From JAEZAA01 sp964514485 (lineage in GTDB: Bacteria > Pseudomonadota > Gammaproteobacteria > Pseudomonadales > Oleiphilaceae), in the NCBI GenBank assembly GCA_964514485.1, contig CAZEWG010000008.1, positions 28,905-92,904 on the forward strand: a stretch of DNA of 64,000 bases, given 5' to 3'. How positions within the stretch are numbered: the first letter of the stretch is position 1; the number at the start of each line of letters is the position of its first letter. The notes under the pieces were generated by a model that had not been told where the DNA came from, did no database searches, and saw only the letters and a list, made by a program, of their open reading frames with translations. Shown here in pieces: positions 8,764 to 17,651 of the stretch. Made by a program: the position numbers and the translations under genes.

Positions 8764-8877
8764 GGGTCACTGGGACCACCATCCGATTGGAAACACTATA
8801 GAGAAACAATGACATGAGTTTTGCTTTCGTACAAGGGGAAAGCACTTTAAACCACCTGACTCTTGAGCTGAGTCGGC

Positions 8878-10674
8878 CTAGAGGATAGACCACAGGGCAT
8901 CAAACTCATTGTTCTGGGGTTTGGTGTCAGGCTGAGGTTCTGCTTCAGCGTCCTTGAATTCAAAGCGGCTGTAGCTGGCGGTGGCTGACACGCGACGGAT
9001 CAGCTGCGCCTTGGTCTCCTTGCCATGCTGGTTAATGAGGACCCGGTGGCCTTCCTGGAAGGGCAGGCGAGGAGTAATCAGGGTCATCGGCTGGCCGATG
9101 GCAGGCAGCGGCGGCAGCAGCAGGGCGCGCAGATAGTCGCTGTTTTCGCCTACCCGCTGAATCAGCTGGACGGCGCAAGGGGTTGCGTTGGGAGCCAGCA
9201 GTTCAACCCCAATCTGGGTACCATGCTGTTTGACCTGCCGGATCCAGCGGATCGTGGCGATGCTCCAGGGCAGCTCCTCGCTTTCCCGGACCCCGATAAT
9301 CTCTCCGGCCTGGACATTGATGGGAATCTCGCCTTGCCACTGCAGGCAATAGCCACCGGGGCTGATATTGATCAGCGGCACCTGATGGTGTTGGTAAACG
9401 GTTTTTTTCTCGCTCTCCGGCTGGTCTGTCTTGCCACTGATGCCGGTGTAATTGATCGGCGACAGATCAGCTCGCTCAAAAGCACTACGCTCCGGGCCAC
9501 TGTCGACACTCGCCGACCAAATGTCTTTCTGTTTCATGCGGCGGACAAAGAGATTCTCCGCGGAGTCATCGGCGCGGTTGCCGGTGCCGATCAGCTGCTG
9601 CTCGAAGTCCATGCCATTGGCGCAGAAGTTGTGGGTGGCGCTCAGGCCAACGCAGACAAACAGCTGGCCGTTGGCGGCAATCCGCTTGAAGTTACGCTTG
9701 GTCAGAATCCCCAGGGACTGGCCCAGGTGGCTGACCAACCGGTCCGCCAGGCGCACGGGCATGGGCAAAATGTCATTAGACGGCAGCTTGGTGTCTTTCA
9801 ACTGGCCCAGATAATCGGTGATTCGTTGCACCAGATCAGAGGTGTCCAATCCACAAAAGTCCGCAGTGATCGGTCCGTCATACAGGCTACGGTAGATTGG
9901 CGGAATATCCCGCTGGGGGTTAATGATAAAGAGATCATTTTCGTGGCAGGGTCTGCCGACTTCCACATACCTGGTCCAGTTCTCGAAACTGTCGTAAATC
10001 ACCGCAATATCATTTTGCCGGCACTGGTTGGGCTTGCTGCAGCCCAATAACAGTACTTTCTTATAGGCATCATCAATGCGGGAAAACTTGATATAGGCGG
10101 CCTGTGGGTCCTCCACATCGTTTCGGAGCAGATTGTTTGCTTCCGCGAAGCGATAAAGCTGGTGCACTTCCAGCCAGACCTTGCTCGGGCTGGGGCAATA
10201 CAGCTGGTAGGAGCGCAAAATGGTTTGGCCGAGATCGCTAATGGCGCGGTGGCAGGCATGGGCGATGACCCGGCGCACTTTGTCCACCAGGATTTGGGAT
10301 TGCCCCTCGACAACGACAATCTTGTAGCCGGTGGCCAGGTGCAATTGCAGGGCCTGGGCCAGGTTGGCGATTTTACGCTGCTTCTCCGGCAGGATAACGG
10401 GCTGATTCAGAAAGTGTTTGGATAACCCGGCACAGACGAAGTAAATCGGCCCTCGAACAATCTCCAGCAGTTGGTAGCGTGTTAAGGGGGCTACCGTCAG
10501 TTGATTCAGCTCGATAATAGCGTGATACAGATGTTTCGCGGTTTCCCCAATATTGGCCATGGGCAGGCTTTGTACCCAGTCTTCCAGATCGCGAACGTTG
10601 GGACCGGCAAAAGAAAGCCTGCTGAGCTTTTGTTCGGGGATGGTTAACATCACATTCGAGGACAGATCTTCCAT
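8878..10674 (-). CDS. Large PilZ-domain protein of unknown function (598 aa)
   Basis: The last 150 or so residues hold a PilZ-like domain, with the NISPGG element of the (D/N)xSxxG motif (in PLINISPGGYCLQW) and a following strand-rich region (IGVELLAP). PilZ domains bind c-di-GMP. The N-terminal 400 residues are predicted soluble and mostly helical, with several cysteines (for example LLGCSKPNQC), and I do not recognise a domain there. A gene of this size sits at the same place, between serB/fimX and psd, in P. aeruginosa as I recall it. Its position directly upstream of fimX suggests that both act in c-di-GMP-controlled motility. The canonical RxxxR of PilZ is not evident, so ligand binding is uncertain. 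The 297 bases upstream (10675-10971) hold no gene that I can see. Confidence 0.7.
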   Translation of the reverse strand: MEDLSSNVMLTIPEQKLSRLSFAGPNVRDLEDWVQSLPMANIGETAKHLYHAIIELNQLTVAPLTRYQLLEIVRGPIYFVCAGLSKHFLNQPVILPEKQRKIANLAQALQLHLATGYKIVVVEGQSQILVDKVRRVIAHACHRAISDLGQTILRSYQLYCPSPSKVWLEVHQLYRFAEANNLLRNDVEDPQAAYIKFSRIDDAYKKVLLLGCSKPNQCRQNDIAVIYDSFENWTRYVEVGRPCHENDLFIINPQRDIPPIYRSLYDGPITADFCGLDTSDLVQRITDYLGQLKDTKLPSNDILPMPVRLADRLVSHLGQSLGILTKRNFKRIAANGQLFVCVGLSATHNFCANGMDFEQQLIGTGNRADDSAENLFVRRMKQKDIWSASVDSGPERSAFERADLSPINYTGISGKTDQPESEKKTVYQHHQVPLINISPGGYCLQWQGEIPINVQAGEIIGVRESEELPWSIATIRWIRQVKQHGTQIGVELLAPNATPCAVQLIQRVGENSDYLRALLLPPLPAIGQPMTLITPRLPFQEGHRVLINQHGKETKAQLIRRVSATASYSRFEFKDAEAEPQPDTKPQNNEFDALWSIL

Positions 10675-10971
10675 GCAACGACCACTGAGTATGTTGTTGG
10701 GGCCTGCTCACGGTGGGCATGTGCCAGCGTGACATGTAGGCATGTCTATTTTTTAGGCCAAATATGGGCCATCGGTTGAGTTCCATATCCTGTTTGAGCA
10801 CGACACGCCCTGCGACCCCAAATGGTGGCGAGGGGCAGCGCAACTCATCGTGCCCGGGTCAGGAGTACCCAGTTTCATAGAATAGCAGATCATGGCGTTT
10901 CGTCAGGAACTGTAAGTGGAGACGTGACGGCCATAACAAAAAATTACATAGCGTTGCGAAGCCTGACAAAT

Positions 10972-12000
10972 TTAGAGTAGGGGAGACTTGGAAGGATGTC
11001 CCGGATCTTCTCGTACCAGTTTGGGAACCAGATACCCCGGAAGCAACTCAAGAAGGCCTTTGACCAGCGCCACCGCTTCGGCATGGGGCACGTCAAAATG
11101 GGCCGCTCCCTGCACTGGATCCAACAGGTGCAGATAATAAGGCAGAACGCCCGCGCTGAACAGTTGTTTGCTGAGCTTAGTCAGGGTGTCGGTGTCGTCG
11201 TTGACGTTCCGCAGCAAAACAGCCTGGTTGAGCAGGGTGACTCCGGCTTCCTGCACCTGTTTTAGTGCCTGGCGAACCGGCGTGTCCAGTTCCTGGGCAT
11301 GGTTCACATGGACCACCATCACTTTTTGCAGACGGCTTTGTTGCAGCCCCTGGAGCAGTTCCGGCGTGATGCGCTGGGGAATGACAATGGGTAGACGGGT
11401 ATGGATCCGCAGTCGCTGGAGGTGGGGGATCGCCTCAAGCCGATTGATCAGCCACAGCAGGCGTTTGTCGTTGACCGCCAGTGGGTCGCCACCGCTGAGA
11501 ATCACCTCGTCGATACTGGAGTCCTGGGCCAGATAGGCCAGCGCCTGCTCCCACTCCTGAGTGCTGAGGTTGTTGTCGTCGTATGGGAAGTGGCGTCGAA
11601 AGCAGTAGCGGCAATTAATGGCGCAGGCTCCGCTGACAATCAGCAACACCCGGCCGTGATATTTGTGCAGCACCCCCGGGTGGGCAATCGCCTGTTGCTC
11701 CTGGAGCGGGTCGGTGAGATAGCCGGGCACCTGGCGGGTTTCCTGTAGGCTGGGAAGCACCTGGAGCAGCAGGGGGTCTTGCGGGTTGCCGGGCTCGATC
11801 CGGGAGAGGTAAGGGTAGGGCACTCTCAAGGGGAACAGCTGGTCCCCCTGGTTCATGCCATCCAGCAGCTCGGCCGGGAGCTGCAGGGCTTCAAGCAGCT
11901 CCCGGGGCTGGCGAATGGCCCGTGACAGCTCTTCTTGCCAACTTGGCAGCTGGTTTTGTAGGGACTCCCCTTCTACTGGGTGCTGGGTTCGAGCTATCAT
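10972..12000 (-). CDS. epmB: EF-P-(R)-beta-lysylation radical SAM protein
   Basis: Lysine 2,3-aminomutase homologue that makes (R)-beta-lysine for modification of elongation factor P. At 342 aa it equals the E. coli protein in length. The radical SAM cluster motif is CAINCRYC (Cys126, Cys130, Cys133), followed by FRRHFPY. DEVILSGGDPL is the SAM-binding GGE-like region, and PKLVRE near the C terminus carries the likely PLP lysine. It diverges from efp with only 47 bases between starts and is followed across efp by epmA, so the whole pathway is here except the hydroxylase EpmC. Confidence 0.94.
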   Translation of the reverse strand: MIARTQHPVEGESLQNQLPSWQEELSRAIRQPRELLEALQLPAELLDGMNQGDQLFPLRVPYPYLSRIEPGNPQDPLLLQVLPSLQETRQVPGYLTDPLQEQQAIAHPGVLHKYHGRVLLIVSGACAINCRYCFRRHFPYDDNNLSTQEWEQALAYLAQDSSIDEVILSGGDPLAVNDKRLLWLINRLEAIPHLQRLRIHTRLPIVIPQRITPELLQGLQQSRLQKVMVVHVNHAQELDTPVRQALKQVQEAGVTLLNQAVLLRNVNDDTDTLTKLSKQLFSAGVLPYYLHLLDPVQGAAHFDVPHAEAVALVKGLLELLPGYLVPKLVREDPGHPSKSPLL

Positions 12001-12047
12001 TAAGCGTTTACCATTTCAGGGCATCTGTCGATATTGGATGAGGACTT

Positions 12048-12620
12048 ATGGCGACGTATTCTACCAACGAATTCAAACAGGGTCTCAAGGTTATGCTCGA
12101 GGGCGATCCTTGTGCCATTCTGGAGAACGAATTTGTAAAGCCTGGCAAGGGTCAGGCCTTTAACCGAGTTAAGCTGCGTAACCTGAAAACCGGTCGCGTG
12201 TGGGAGCGTACCTTTAAGTCCGGCGAGAGTCTGGAAGGTGCGGATGTCATCGATAAGGACATGGAATACCTGTACAGCGACGGTGAGTTCTGGCACTTCA
12301 TGGCCACTGACGGCTCTTTCGAGCAGTTCGCGGCGGACGAGAAGTCAGTCGGTGAGGCGGTCAAATGGTTGAAAGAGCAGGCGATCTATACGGTCACCCT
12401 GTATAACAACTCTCCGCTTTCCGTCAGCCCGCCCAACTTTATCGAGCTGGAAATTATCGAGACCGATCCCGGTGTTCGTGGTGACACGGCCCAGGGCGGC
12501 AGCAAGCCCGCCAAGCTCTCCACCGGTGCAGTGGTCAGCGTTCCGCTGTTTATCACCACGGGTGAAGTGATCAAAGTGGACACCCGTACCGGCGAGTACG
12601 TGAGCCGCGCGAAAGGCTAA
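12048..12620 (+). CDS. efp: Elongation factor P
   Basis: A 190-aa translation factor that binds ribosomes stalled at consecutive prolines. The modification loop is FVKPGKGQAF with Lys34 at the site beta-lysylated by EpmA/EpmB in E. coli. Three beta-barrel domains are evident, ending with TGEYVSRAKG. The SD is GAGGA, 5 bases before ATG. Presence of epmB and epmA on either side supports beta-lysylation rather than the rhamnosylation used by Pseudomonas (which needs Arg at this site). Confidence 0.97.
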   Translation: MATYSTNEFKQGLKVMLEGDPCAILENEFVKPGKGQAFNRVKLRNLKTGRVWERTFKSGESLEGADVIDKDMEYLYSDGEFWHFMATDGSFEQFAADEKSVGEAVKWLKEQAIYTVTLYNNSPLSVSPPNFIELEIIETDPGVRGDTAQGGSKPAKLSTGAVVSVPLFITTGEVIKVDTRTGEYVSRAKG

Positions 12621-12629
12621 GTCATTTTT

Positions 12630-12650
12630 GGGGCGCTGTGCGCCCCATTT
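12630..12650 (+). terminator. Hairpin after efp
   Basis: GGGGCGC-TGT-GCGCCCC, a 7-bp GC-rich stem ten bases past the efp stop, followed only by ATTTCT. It probably attenuates read-through into epmA. Confidence 0.6.
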
Positions 12651-12686
12651 CTGCTGTTTCCCCTACCTGTTTAAGACTTCAAACCT

Positions 12687-13658
12687 GTGAACGACTATTC
12701 CTGGCTGCCTAGTGCCGAGTTGCGGATGCTGCAGCGGCGGGCGGATTTTCTTGCCGCTATCCGGCAATTTTTTCGAGACAAGGGCGTACTGGAAGTGGAT
12801 ACGCCACTGCTGGCCAGCAGCACGGCGCTTGATCCCTATCTCGACAGCATTGAAGCCCACTATCACGAGGCGCCGGGCGTGGCGCCAAAAACCCTCTATC
12901 TGCAAACCTCGCCCGAATATGCCATGAAGCGCCTACTGGCGGCGGGCAGCGGTCCCATTTATCAATTGGGGCGTGCTTTTCGGGATGGCGAGCGAGGGCG
13001 GCGCCACAATCCAGAGTTCACCATGCTGGAATGGTATCGCCCGGGCTTTGACCTGGATCTGCTCATGTCGGAAGTGGCGGAGTTGGTGCAGGTGGTGGCG
13101 GAGGTGCCGGCGACGGAACGGCTGACCTACCGGGAGGCTTTTCTGCGCTATGCGGGAATGGACCCCTTTCTGGCCCCGTTGGATGATCTGCAGGCGCGGG
13201 CCGCGGAGCTGTCGGGGCTGCAGGTTGGCGACCTGAATCGGGATGAGCTGTTGGACATTATTCTGTCCCACCAGGTGGAACCCTGCCTGGGACAGGCGGG
13301 CGGCACTTTTGTGTATCACTATCCGCCCTCCCAGGCCGCTCTGGCACAAACCTGCCAAAGTGACGACATTGTGGTGGCGCAACGGTTTGAGCTTTATGTG
13401 CGGGGAATCGAGCTGGCCAACGGTTATTTTGAGCTGACCGATGCCGAGGAGCAGGCTCGTCGCTTCGCCCAGGACAATCTCCACAGGGTGCAGTTGGGCA
13501 AACCGGAAATCCCTATCGATCAGCGTTTTATCGCCGCGTTGCGACAGGGAATGCCCTCTTGTGCGGGGGTGGCGTTGGGGGTGGATCGGTTGCTGATGAT
13601 TGCAGTTGGCGCGCAAAGTATTGATGACGTGATTCCGTTCCCCATTGATCGGGTGTGA
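12687..13658 (+). CDS. epmA: EF-P-lysine lysyltransferase
   Basis: A truncated class II lysyl-tRNA synthetase paralogue (323 aa, E. coli 325) that lacks the anticodon-binding domain and ligates beta-lysine to Lys34 of EF-P. Class II motif 2 is GRAFRDGE...HNPEFTMLEWY and motif 3 is GVALGVDRLLM near the C terminus. The start is a GTG at 12687. The gene follows efp in the same direction with 66 bases between, including the hairpin. It converges on psd. Confidence 0.94.
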   Translation: MNDYSWLPSAELRMLQRRADFLAAIRQFFRDKGVLEVDTPLLASSTALDPYLDSIEAHYHEAPGVAPKTLYLQTSPEYAMKRLLAAGSGPIYQLGRAFRDGERGRRHNPEFTMLEWYRPGFDLDLLMSEVAELVQVVAEVPATERLTYREAFLRYAGMDPFLAPLDDLQARAAELSGLQVGDLNRDELLDIILSHQVEPCLGQAGGTFVYHYPPSQAALAQTCQSDDIVVAQRFELYVRGIELANGYFELTDAEEQARRFAQDNLHRVQLGKPEIPIDQRFIAALRQGMPSCAGVALGVDRLLMIAVGAQSIDDVIPFPIDRV

Positions 13659-13670
13659 ATCATCACCGGT

Positions 13671-13700
13671 GCCCCTTCAGTCCGTGGTGGACCGAAGGGC
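13671..13700. terminator. Imperfect hairpin between convergent epmA and psd
   Basis: Arms GCCCCTTCAGTCC and GGACCGAAGGGC pair with small bulges in the 59-base gap between the two stops. There is no clean T-run in either direction. Confidence 0.4.
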
Positions 13701-13717
13701 GCATCCGGCCTGGGTGT

Positions 13718-14611
13718 TTACAGTTTGGTGCCCAGCAGCTGGCCGAGTCTGACGCCGGCGCCGGCGGTCAACCCTTCGGCCCACTGCATCTTGCCTTTCG
13801 GGAACAACAGCACCACGGTGGAGCCCAGTTTGAAGCGACCCATTTCAGCACCTTGCTCCAGGCTTAGCGCGGGGGCCGTCTCGCCATAGTGAATGGTGGT
13901 GACCTGTTTGCGACGGGGCGCAACCTGGCCCGCCCAGACGGTTTCAATACTGGCCACGATCATCGCGCCCACCAAAACCATCGCCATCGGGCCTTGCTCG
14001 GTATCGAACAGGGCAACCACTCGCTCGTTGCGGGCAAACAGGTTGGGCACATTCTCGGCGGTCACCGGGTTGACCGAGAACAGATCACCCGGCACGTGGA
14101 CCATGGCCTTCAGTTTGCCGGCCAGAGGCATGTGAATGCGGTGATAGTCCTTGGGCGACAGGTAGATGGTGGCGAACTCGCCATCCTCAAAGGGCGCGGC
14201 AAACTCTTGGTTGCCGCCCAGCAGGTCGACCAGATCGAAATGGTGGCCCTTGGCCTGAAAGATCCGGCCCTGACCGATGCTGCCCAACTGGCTGATGGCG
14301 CCATCGACCGGGCAGGCGATTTCATTGGCGCCGGTGACAAAGGTGCGGGCGCCGGGTTTGAGCTCACGGGTGAAAAAGTCGTTGAAGCAGGCGTAGTCTT
14401 CCGCGTTTTCATGCAGGGCTTCGGCCATATTGACCTGATAGCGCTGGATGAACCACCGGATCAAGGCGTTCTTGATGGCGGGATGGCGAGTGTTGGCCAA
14501 CAGCCCGACCGCACGGGAGATCAGGTGTTGTGGGGCCAGGTACTGGCTGATCACAAACAGGCGATCGAAGGCAGGAATGCTGCGTTTATTTTCGAGTTGT
14601 TCTGAAATCAT
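13718..14611 (-). CDS. psd: Phosphatidylserine decarboxylase proenzyme
   Basis: Makes phosphatidylethanolamine from phosphatidylserine at the inner membrane. The proenzyme cleaves itself at the LGST motif (residues 262-265), where Ser264 becomes the pyruvoyl group of the short alpha subunit. The protein is 297 aa from ATG 14611. That start gives the classic 4-base ATGA overlap with the rhodanese stop, although the frame is open 10 codons further up. HMPLAG and the FxRELKPG-like FTRELKPG segment are also typical. Coupling to rhdA matches Pseudomonas order. Confidence 0.94.
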   Translation of the reverse strand: MISEQLENKRSIPAFDRLFVISQYLAPQHLISRAVGLLANTRHPAIKNALIRWFIQRYQVNMAEALHENAEDYACFNDFFTRELKPGARTFVTGANEIACPVDGAISQLGSIGQGRIFQAKGHHFDLVDLLGGNQEFAAPFEDGEFATIYLSPKDYHRIHMPLAGKLKAMVHVPGDLFSVNPVTAENVPNLFARNERVVALFDTEQGPMAMVLVGAMIVASIETVWAGQVAPRRKQVTTIHYGETAPALSLEQGAEMGRFKLGSTVVLLFPKGKMQWAEGLTAGAGVRLGQLLGTKL

Positions 14612-15438
14612 TCGATTGGCGTCTCTGGATGGTTGCCCCACTCAGACCAGGAGCCGGCATAGGCTTTCACTCGCGGATAGCCAAGATGCTTGGCGGCGAG
14701 ATAGGTCAGGCCGGAACGGTGGTGGGTTTGGCAGTGGGTGATAATTTCTTTATCCGGCGTAATGCCGAGCTGGGTGAGCATGGTGCGTAACCTGTCGTCG
14801 GACTTCAGCCGATAGCCCCGTGCCGGGTCCATCAGTTGGGTCCACTCCAGATTGACGGCGCCCGGAATATGGCCGGCCCGACGGGCATTGACCTGAGTGC
14901 CGTGATATTCGCCCGGTGAGCGTGCATCCCAGATTGCCAGATCCTCGGCACCAATGCGCTCCAGGAGATAATCCAGGGAAGCGGTGGGCTGTTGGGTCAG
15001 GTTGGGCTGAAACGGAGTTTGCGGTTGGTTCGGGGCGGGCAACTCCCGGCTTAACGGGCGCTCTTCCTGGGCCCAGGCGATCAGGCCCCCATTGAGATAG
15101 GAGCAGCGCTGAAAGCCGATGGAGTCCAGCAGCCAGAGCATGCGTCCCGCCCAGCCGCCGCCTTCGTCGTCATAGACTACCGCCCAGCTGTCATCACCCA
15201 GTCCGAGTCGTTCCACCAGGTGCTGAAGCTGCGTGAGAGAGGGCAGCAGGCCCGGGGCTGGAGGTTGTCCCCATTGGGTTTCCGCCGGTGAAACATGGAT
15301 GGCGCCGGGCAGGTGGGCCGAGACATACTGATCAGGGCGGCACAGGTCGACCAAAACCAGGCGGGGATGTCCCAGCAAGGGCTCAAGCTCTGAGGGTTCC
15401 AGAATCAAAGGTAAGTCGTTCAGTTCAGGGGATGACAT
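14608..15438 (-). CDS. rhdA: Thiosulfate sulfurtransferase, RhdA-type tandem rhodanese
   Basis: A 276-aa protein with two rhodanese domains. The N-terminal one (about 10-125) is inactive (no Cys). The C-terminal one (about 145-276) has the active-site loop CQTHHRSG with Cys236. That loop is the RhdA form known from Azotobacter and Pseudomonas rather than the CRxGxR/T of mammalian rhodanese. It transfers sulfane sulfur from thiosulfate to acceptors such as cyanide or cellular thiols. Translationally coupled to psd by an ATGA overlap. Confidence 0.9.
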   Translation of the reverse strand: MSSPELNDLPLILEPSELEPLLGHPRLVLVDLCRPDQYVSAHLPGAIHVSPAETQWGQPPAPGLLPSLTQLQHLVERLGLGDDSWAVVYDDEGGGWAGRMLWLLDSIGFQRCSYLNGGLIAWAQEERPLSRELPAPNQPQTPFQPNLTQQPTASLDYLLERIGAEDLAIWDARSPGEYHGTQVNARRAGHIPGAVNLEWTQLMDPARGYRLKSDDRLRTMLTQLGITPDKEIITHCQTHHRSGLTYLAAKHLGYPRVKAYAGSWSEWGNHPETPIE

Positions 15439-15832
15439 GGTTGTTTTCCTGCCGGGTCCGGAAAGGGCGAATCATAGCAGATGCCGGTCACGGGCGGCCA
15501 GACGGCCGGGGCCAATCCCTCCTGGGGGCTGGACGCCGGGCCCTGGCGGGAGAATCTGTCTCATAAAGATTGAGAAATCGAAGAGAATCGACTTAACTGT
15601 TAGCATTACCTGCATGGACACGGAGACCGGCGCGCTGCATCTCGGGCACCCGAGGGTGTTTCGCGTCGCTTCAGCCCGCCTTGCCTCTCAGCTACCCAGC
15701 TGTCCAGGCTTATTCGTTGGCAATCAGGACCTTCCAATCAGGCGCGGAACCCGGGGCGAAGGGGCTTCTTGGTTTCCAGTGGCCGCATGCGGGAATGCTA
15801 TCCATTATTGAGAGGCTGTAGAGCGCCAAGTT
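15439..15832. other. 394-base divergent region between rhdA and motA
   Basis: No gene seen. It must contain promoters for rhdA (-) and motAB (+). It holds a 14-base palindrome CTCGGGCACCCGAG (15641-15654) and an 8-base direct repeat CAATCAGG (15721-15728 and 15735-15742). A TAAAGATT at about 15564 resembles a flagellar sigma-28 -35 box, but no matching -10 (GCCGATAA) follows at the right distance. Confidence 0.5.
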
Positions 15833-16687
15833 ATGCTGTTTATCATTGGTATCATCCTGGTCACCGGTTCGGTTATTGGCGGTTATGTGCTGTCCCATGG
15901 GCAGATTGCCGCGTTATGGCAACCCTACGAGATTCTGATCATTTGTGGCGCGGCCTTTGGGGCTTATGTGATCTCCAACCCGATGCATGTCCACAAGGCG
16001 GTGTTTGGGGCGTTGCCTCGGGTAATCGTCGGCGGGCGGTTTCGCAAGCCTCTGTATATGGATCTGCTCAGCCTACTCTATGCGCTGTTCGACAAAGCCC
16101 GTAAGTCGGGGGTGATGGCCATTGAGGCGGATGTGGATGAGCCTGAAAACAGCCCGATTTTCAGCAAGTACCCCGCGTTGATGCGGGAAACCACGCTGAT
16201 TGAGTTTATTACCGACTATCTGAGAATCGTCAGCGCCGGCAACATGTCGCCCCACGAGCTGGAAGGCCTGATGGATCTGGAAATTGAAACCCGCATCAAA
16301 GAACTGGAGGAGCCGTCCCATGCGGTTCAGCGGGTGGCGGATGCGTTGCCCGGATTCGGGATCGTGGCTGCGGTATTGGGGATTGTGATCACCATGAGCA
16401 TGCTGGGCTCTGGTGACCAGACCGCAATTGGGGTTCACGTGGCGGCAGCGCTGGTGGGGACTTTTCTGGGTATTTTGCTGGCCTACGGCTTTGTGGGGCC
16501 CACCTCCTATGCCATGGCCCACCTGGCGGCCGAGGAAATCAAGGCGTACGAGTGTGTGAAGGTCAGTATCCTGGCCACCATGGGGGGATTGCCACCCCAA
16601 CTGGCCGTGGAATTTGGGCGTAAGGTGTTGTTCGTCAATGACCGCCCCAACTTCCAGGAGCTCAACGATTTCGTGAAGTCCAACTAA
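15833..16687 (+). CDS. motA: Flagellar motor stator protein MotA
   Basis: A 284-aa four-pass inner-membrane protein that with MotB forms the ion channel driving flagellar rotation. Membrane segments are visible at about 1-20, 30-50, 170-192 and 200-222. The large cytoplasmic loop contains the ALFDKARKSGVMAIEADVDEPE segment. The conserved prolines in segments III/IV region are PGFGIVAAVLGIVITM and GPTSYAMAHLAAEE. Length and the 21-base gap to motB fit the proton-type MotAB pair found here in Pseudomonas. Confidence 0.94.
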   Translation: MLFIIGIILVTGSVIGGYVLSHGQIAALWQPYEILIICGAAFGAYVISNPMHVHKAVFGALPRVIVGGRFRKPLYMDLLSLLYALFDKARKSGVMAIEADVDEPENSPIFSKYPALMRETTLIEFITDYLRIVSAGNMSPHELEGLMDLEIETRIKELEEPSHAVQRVADALPGFGIVAAVLGIVITMSMLGSGDQTAIGVHVAAALVGTFLGILLAYGFVGPTSYAMAHLAAEEIKAYECVKVSILATMGGLPPQLAVEFGRKVLFVNDRPNFQELNDFVKSN

Positions 16688-16708
16688 GGCGCTGGGGGTT
16701 GTAGTCGC

Positions 16709-17647
16709 GTGGAAAGTCAGCGTCCCATCATTGTCAAACGGGTCAGGAAAGGCCGAGCGGGGCATAGCGGCGCCTGGAAAGTGGCCTTTGCGGACTTTGC
16801 GACAGCCATGATGGCGTTTTTCCTGGTGCTGTGGCTGATGGCGAGCGCAACACCCGAGCAAAAATTGGCGATCGAAGGTTATTTTCGGGACCCGGTCGGG
16901 TTTTCCGAGGGTGGTTCATCCAGCCCGATTGATCTGGGGGGCAGTCCTCAGGTTTCGATTTTGAACAGCTCCTCCGCCGCTCAAGCCACGGATAGCCTGA
17001 CGCCGGATCAGGTGGAAGCCCTGGCCGAGCAGATGGAGTTGCAGAAAATGGAAATTCTGTTGCAGCAGTTGGCGCAACGGATCGATGAGAGTCCCAGGTT
17101 AAGGGAGTTCAAGGATCAACTGGTGCTGGATATCACCGACGAAGGCTTGCGGATTCAGATTGTCGACAAGTCCCAGCGCCCGATGTTTGATATCGGCAGC
17201 TCCAAGCTGAAGCCCTATTCAGAAGAGATCCTGTTTGAGCTGGTCGGCCCCCTGTCGAGCGTGCCCAATCGGATCAGCCTGTCCGGTCATACGGATGCCA
17301 TGCCCTATAGCGGCAGTGAAGAGGCCTATAGTAACTGGGAGCTGTCCGCGGATCGGGCCAATGCCGCCCGCCGGGCATTATTGGTGGGCGGGCTGCAACC
17401 AGAGCGGATCGCCCGGGTGGTGGGGTTGGCCTCCTCGGTTTTGTTTGACCAGAAAGACCCCTACCATCCGGTGAATCGCCGGATTTCCCTCATTGTGCTG
17501 AACAAGAAGACCGAGCTGGAAATGCGAGCGGCGGAAGCCGGAGCCGTGCCCTCGGGCAATGCTCCAGCAATACCGGATATCTCCAACAAGCTGAATGAGG
17601 CGATCGAACGGATCCAGCCGGTGCATCCCCGCGAGCTGGTCTGGTAA
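16709..17647 (+). CDS. motB: Flagellar motor stator protein MotB
   Basis: A 312-aa stator subunit. A single N-terminal membrane segment contains the ion-carrying Asp29 in AFADFATAMMAFFLVLWLM. A plug and linker follow, then a C-terminal OmpA-like peptidoglycan-binding domain (about 150-275) with SGHTDAMPY and NWELSADRANAARR. The start is GTG at 16709. Its stop is only four bases from the convergent rsgA stop, so the two transcripts must overlap. Confidence 0.94.
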   Translation: MESQRPIIVKRVRKGRAGHSGAWKVAFADFATAMMAFFLVLWLMASATPEQKLAIEGYFRDPVGFSEGGSSSPIDLGGSPQVSILNSSSAAQATDSLTPDQVEALAEQMELQKMEILLQQLAQRIDESPRLREFKDQLVLDITDEGLRIQIVDKSQRPMFDIGSSKLKPYSEEILFELVGPLSSVPNRISLSGHTDAMPYSGSEEAYSNWELSADRANAARRALLVGGLQPERIARVVGLASSVLFDQKDPYHPVNRRISLIVLNKKTELEMRAAEAGAVPSGNAPAIPDISNKLNEAIERIQPVHPRELVW

Positions 17648-17651
17648 CCGG

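Noticed and set aside
12600..12660. An RNA gene or riboswitch between efp and epmA
   Set aside because: Only a simple 7-bp hairpin is present; no conserved riboswitch layout.
15560..15600. A possible sigma-28 promoter for motAB
   Set aside because: A TAAAGATT is present but no GCCGATAA-like -10 at 11 bases.
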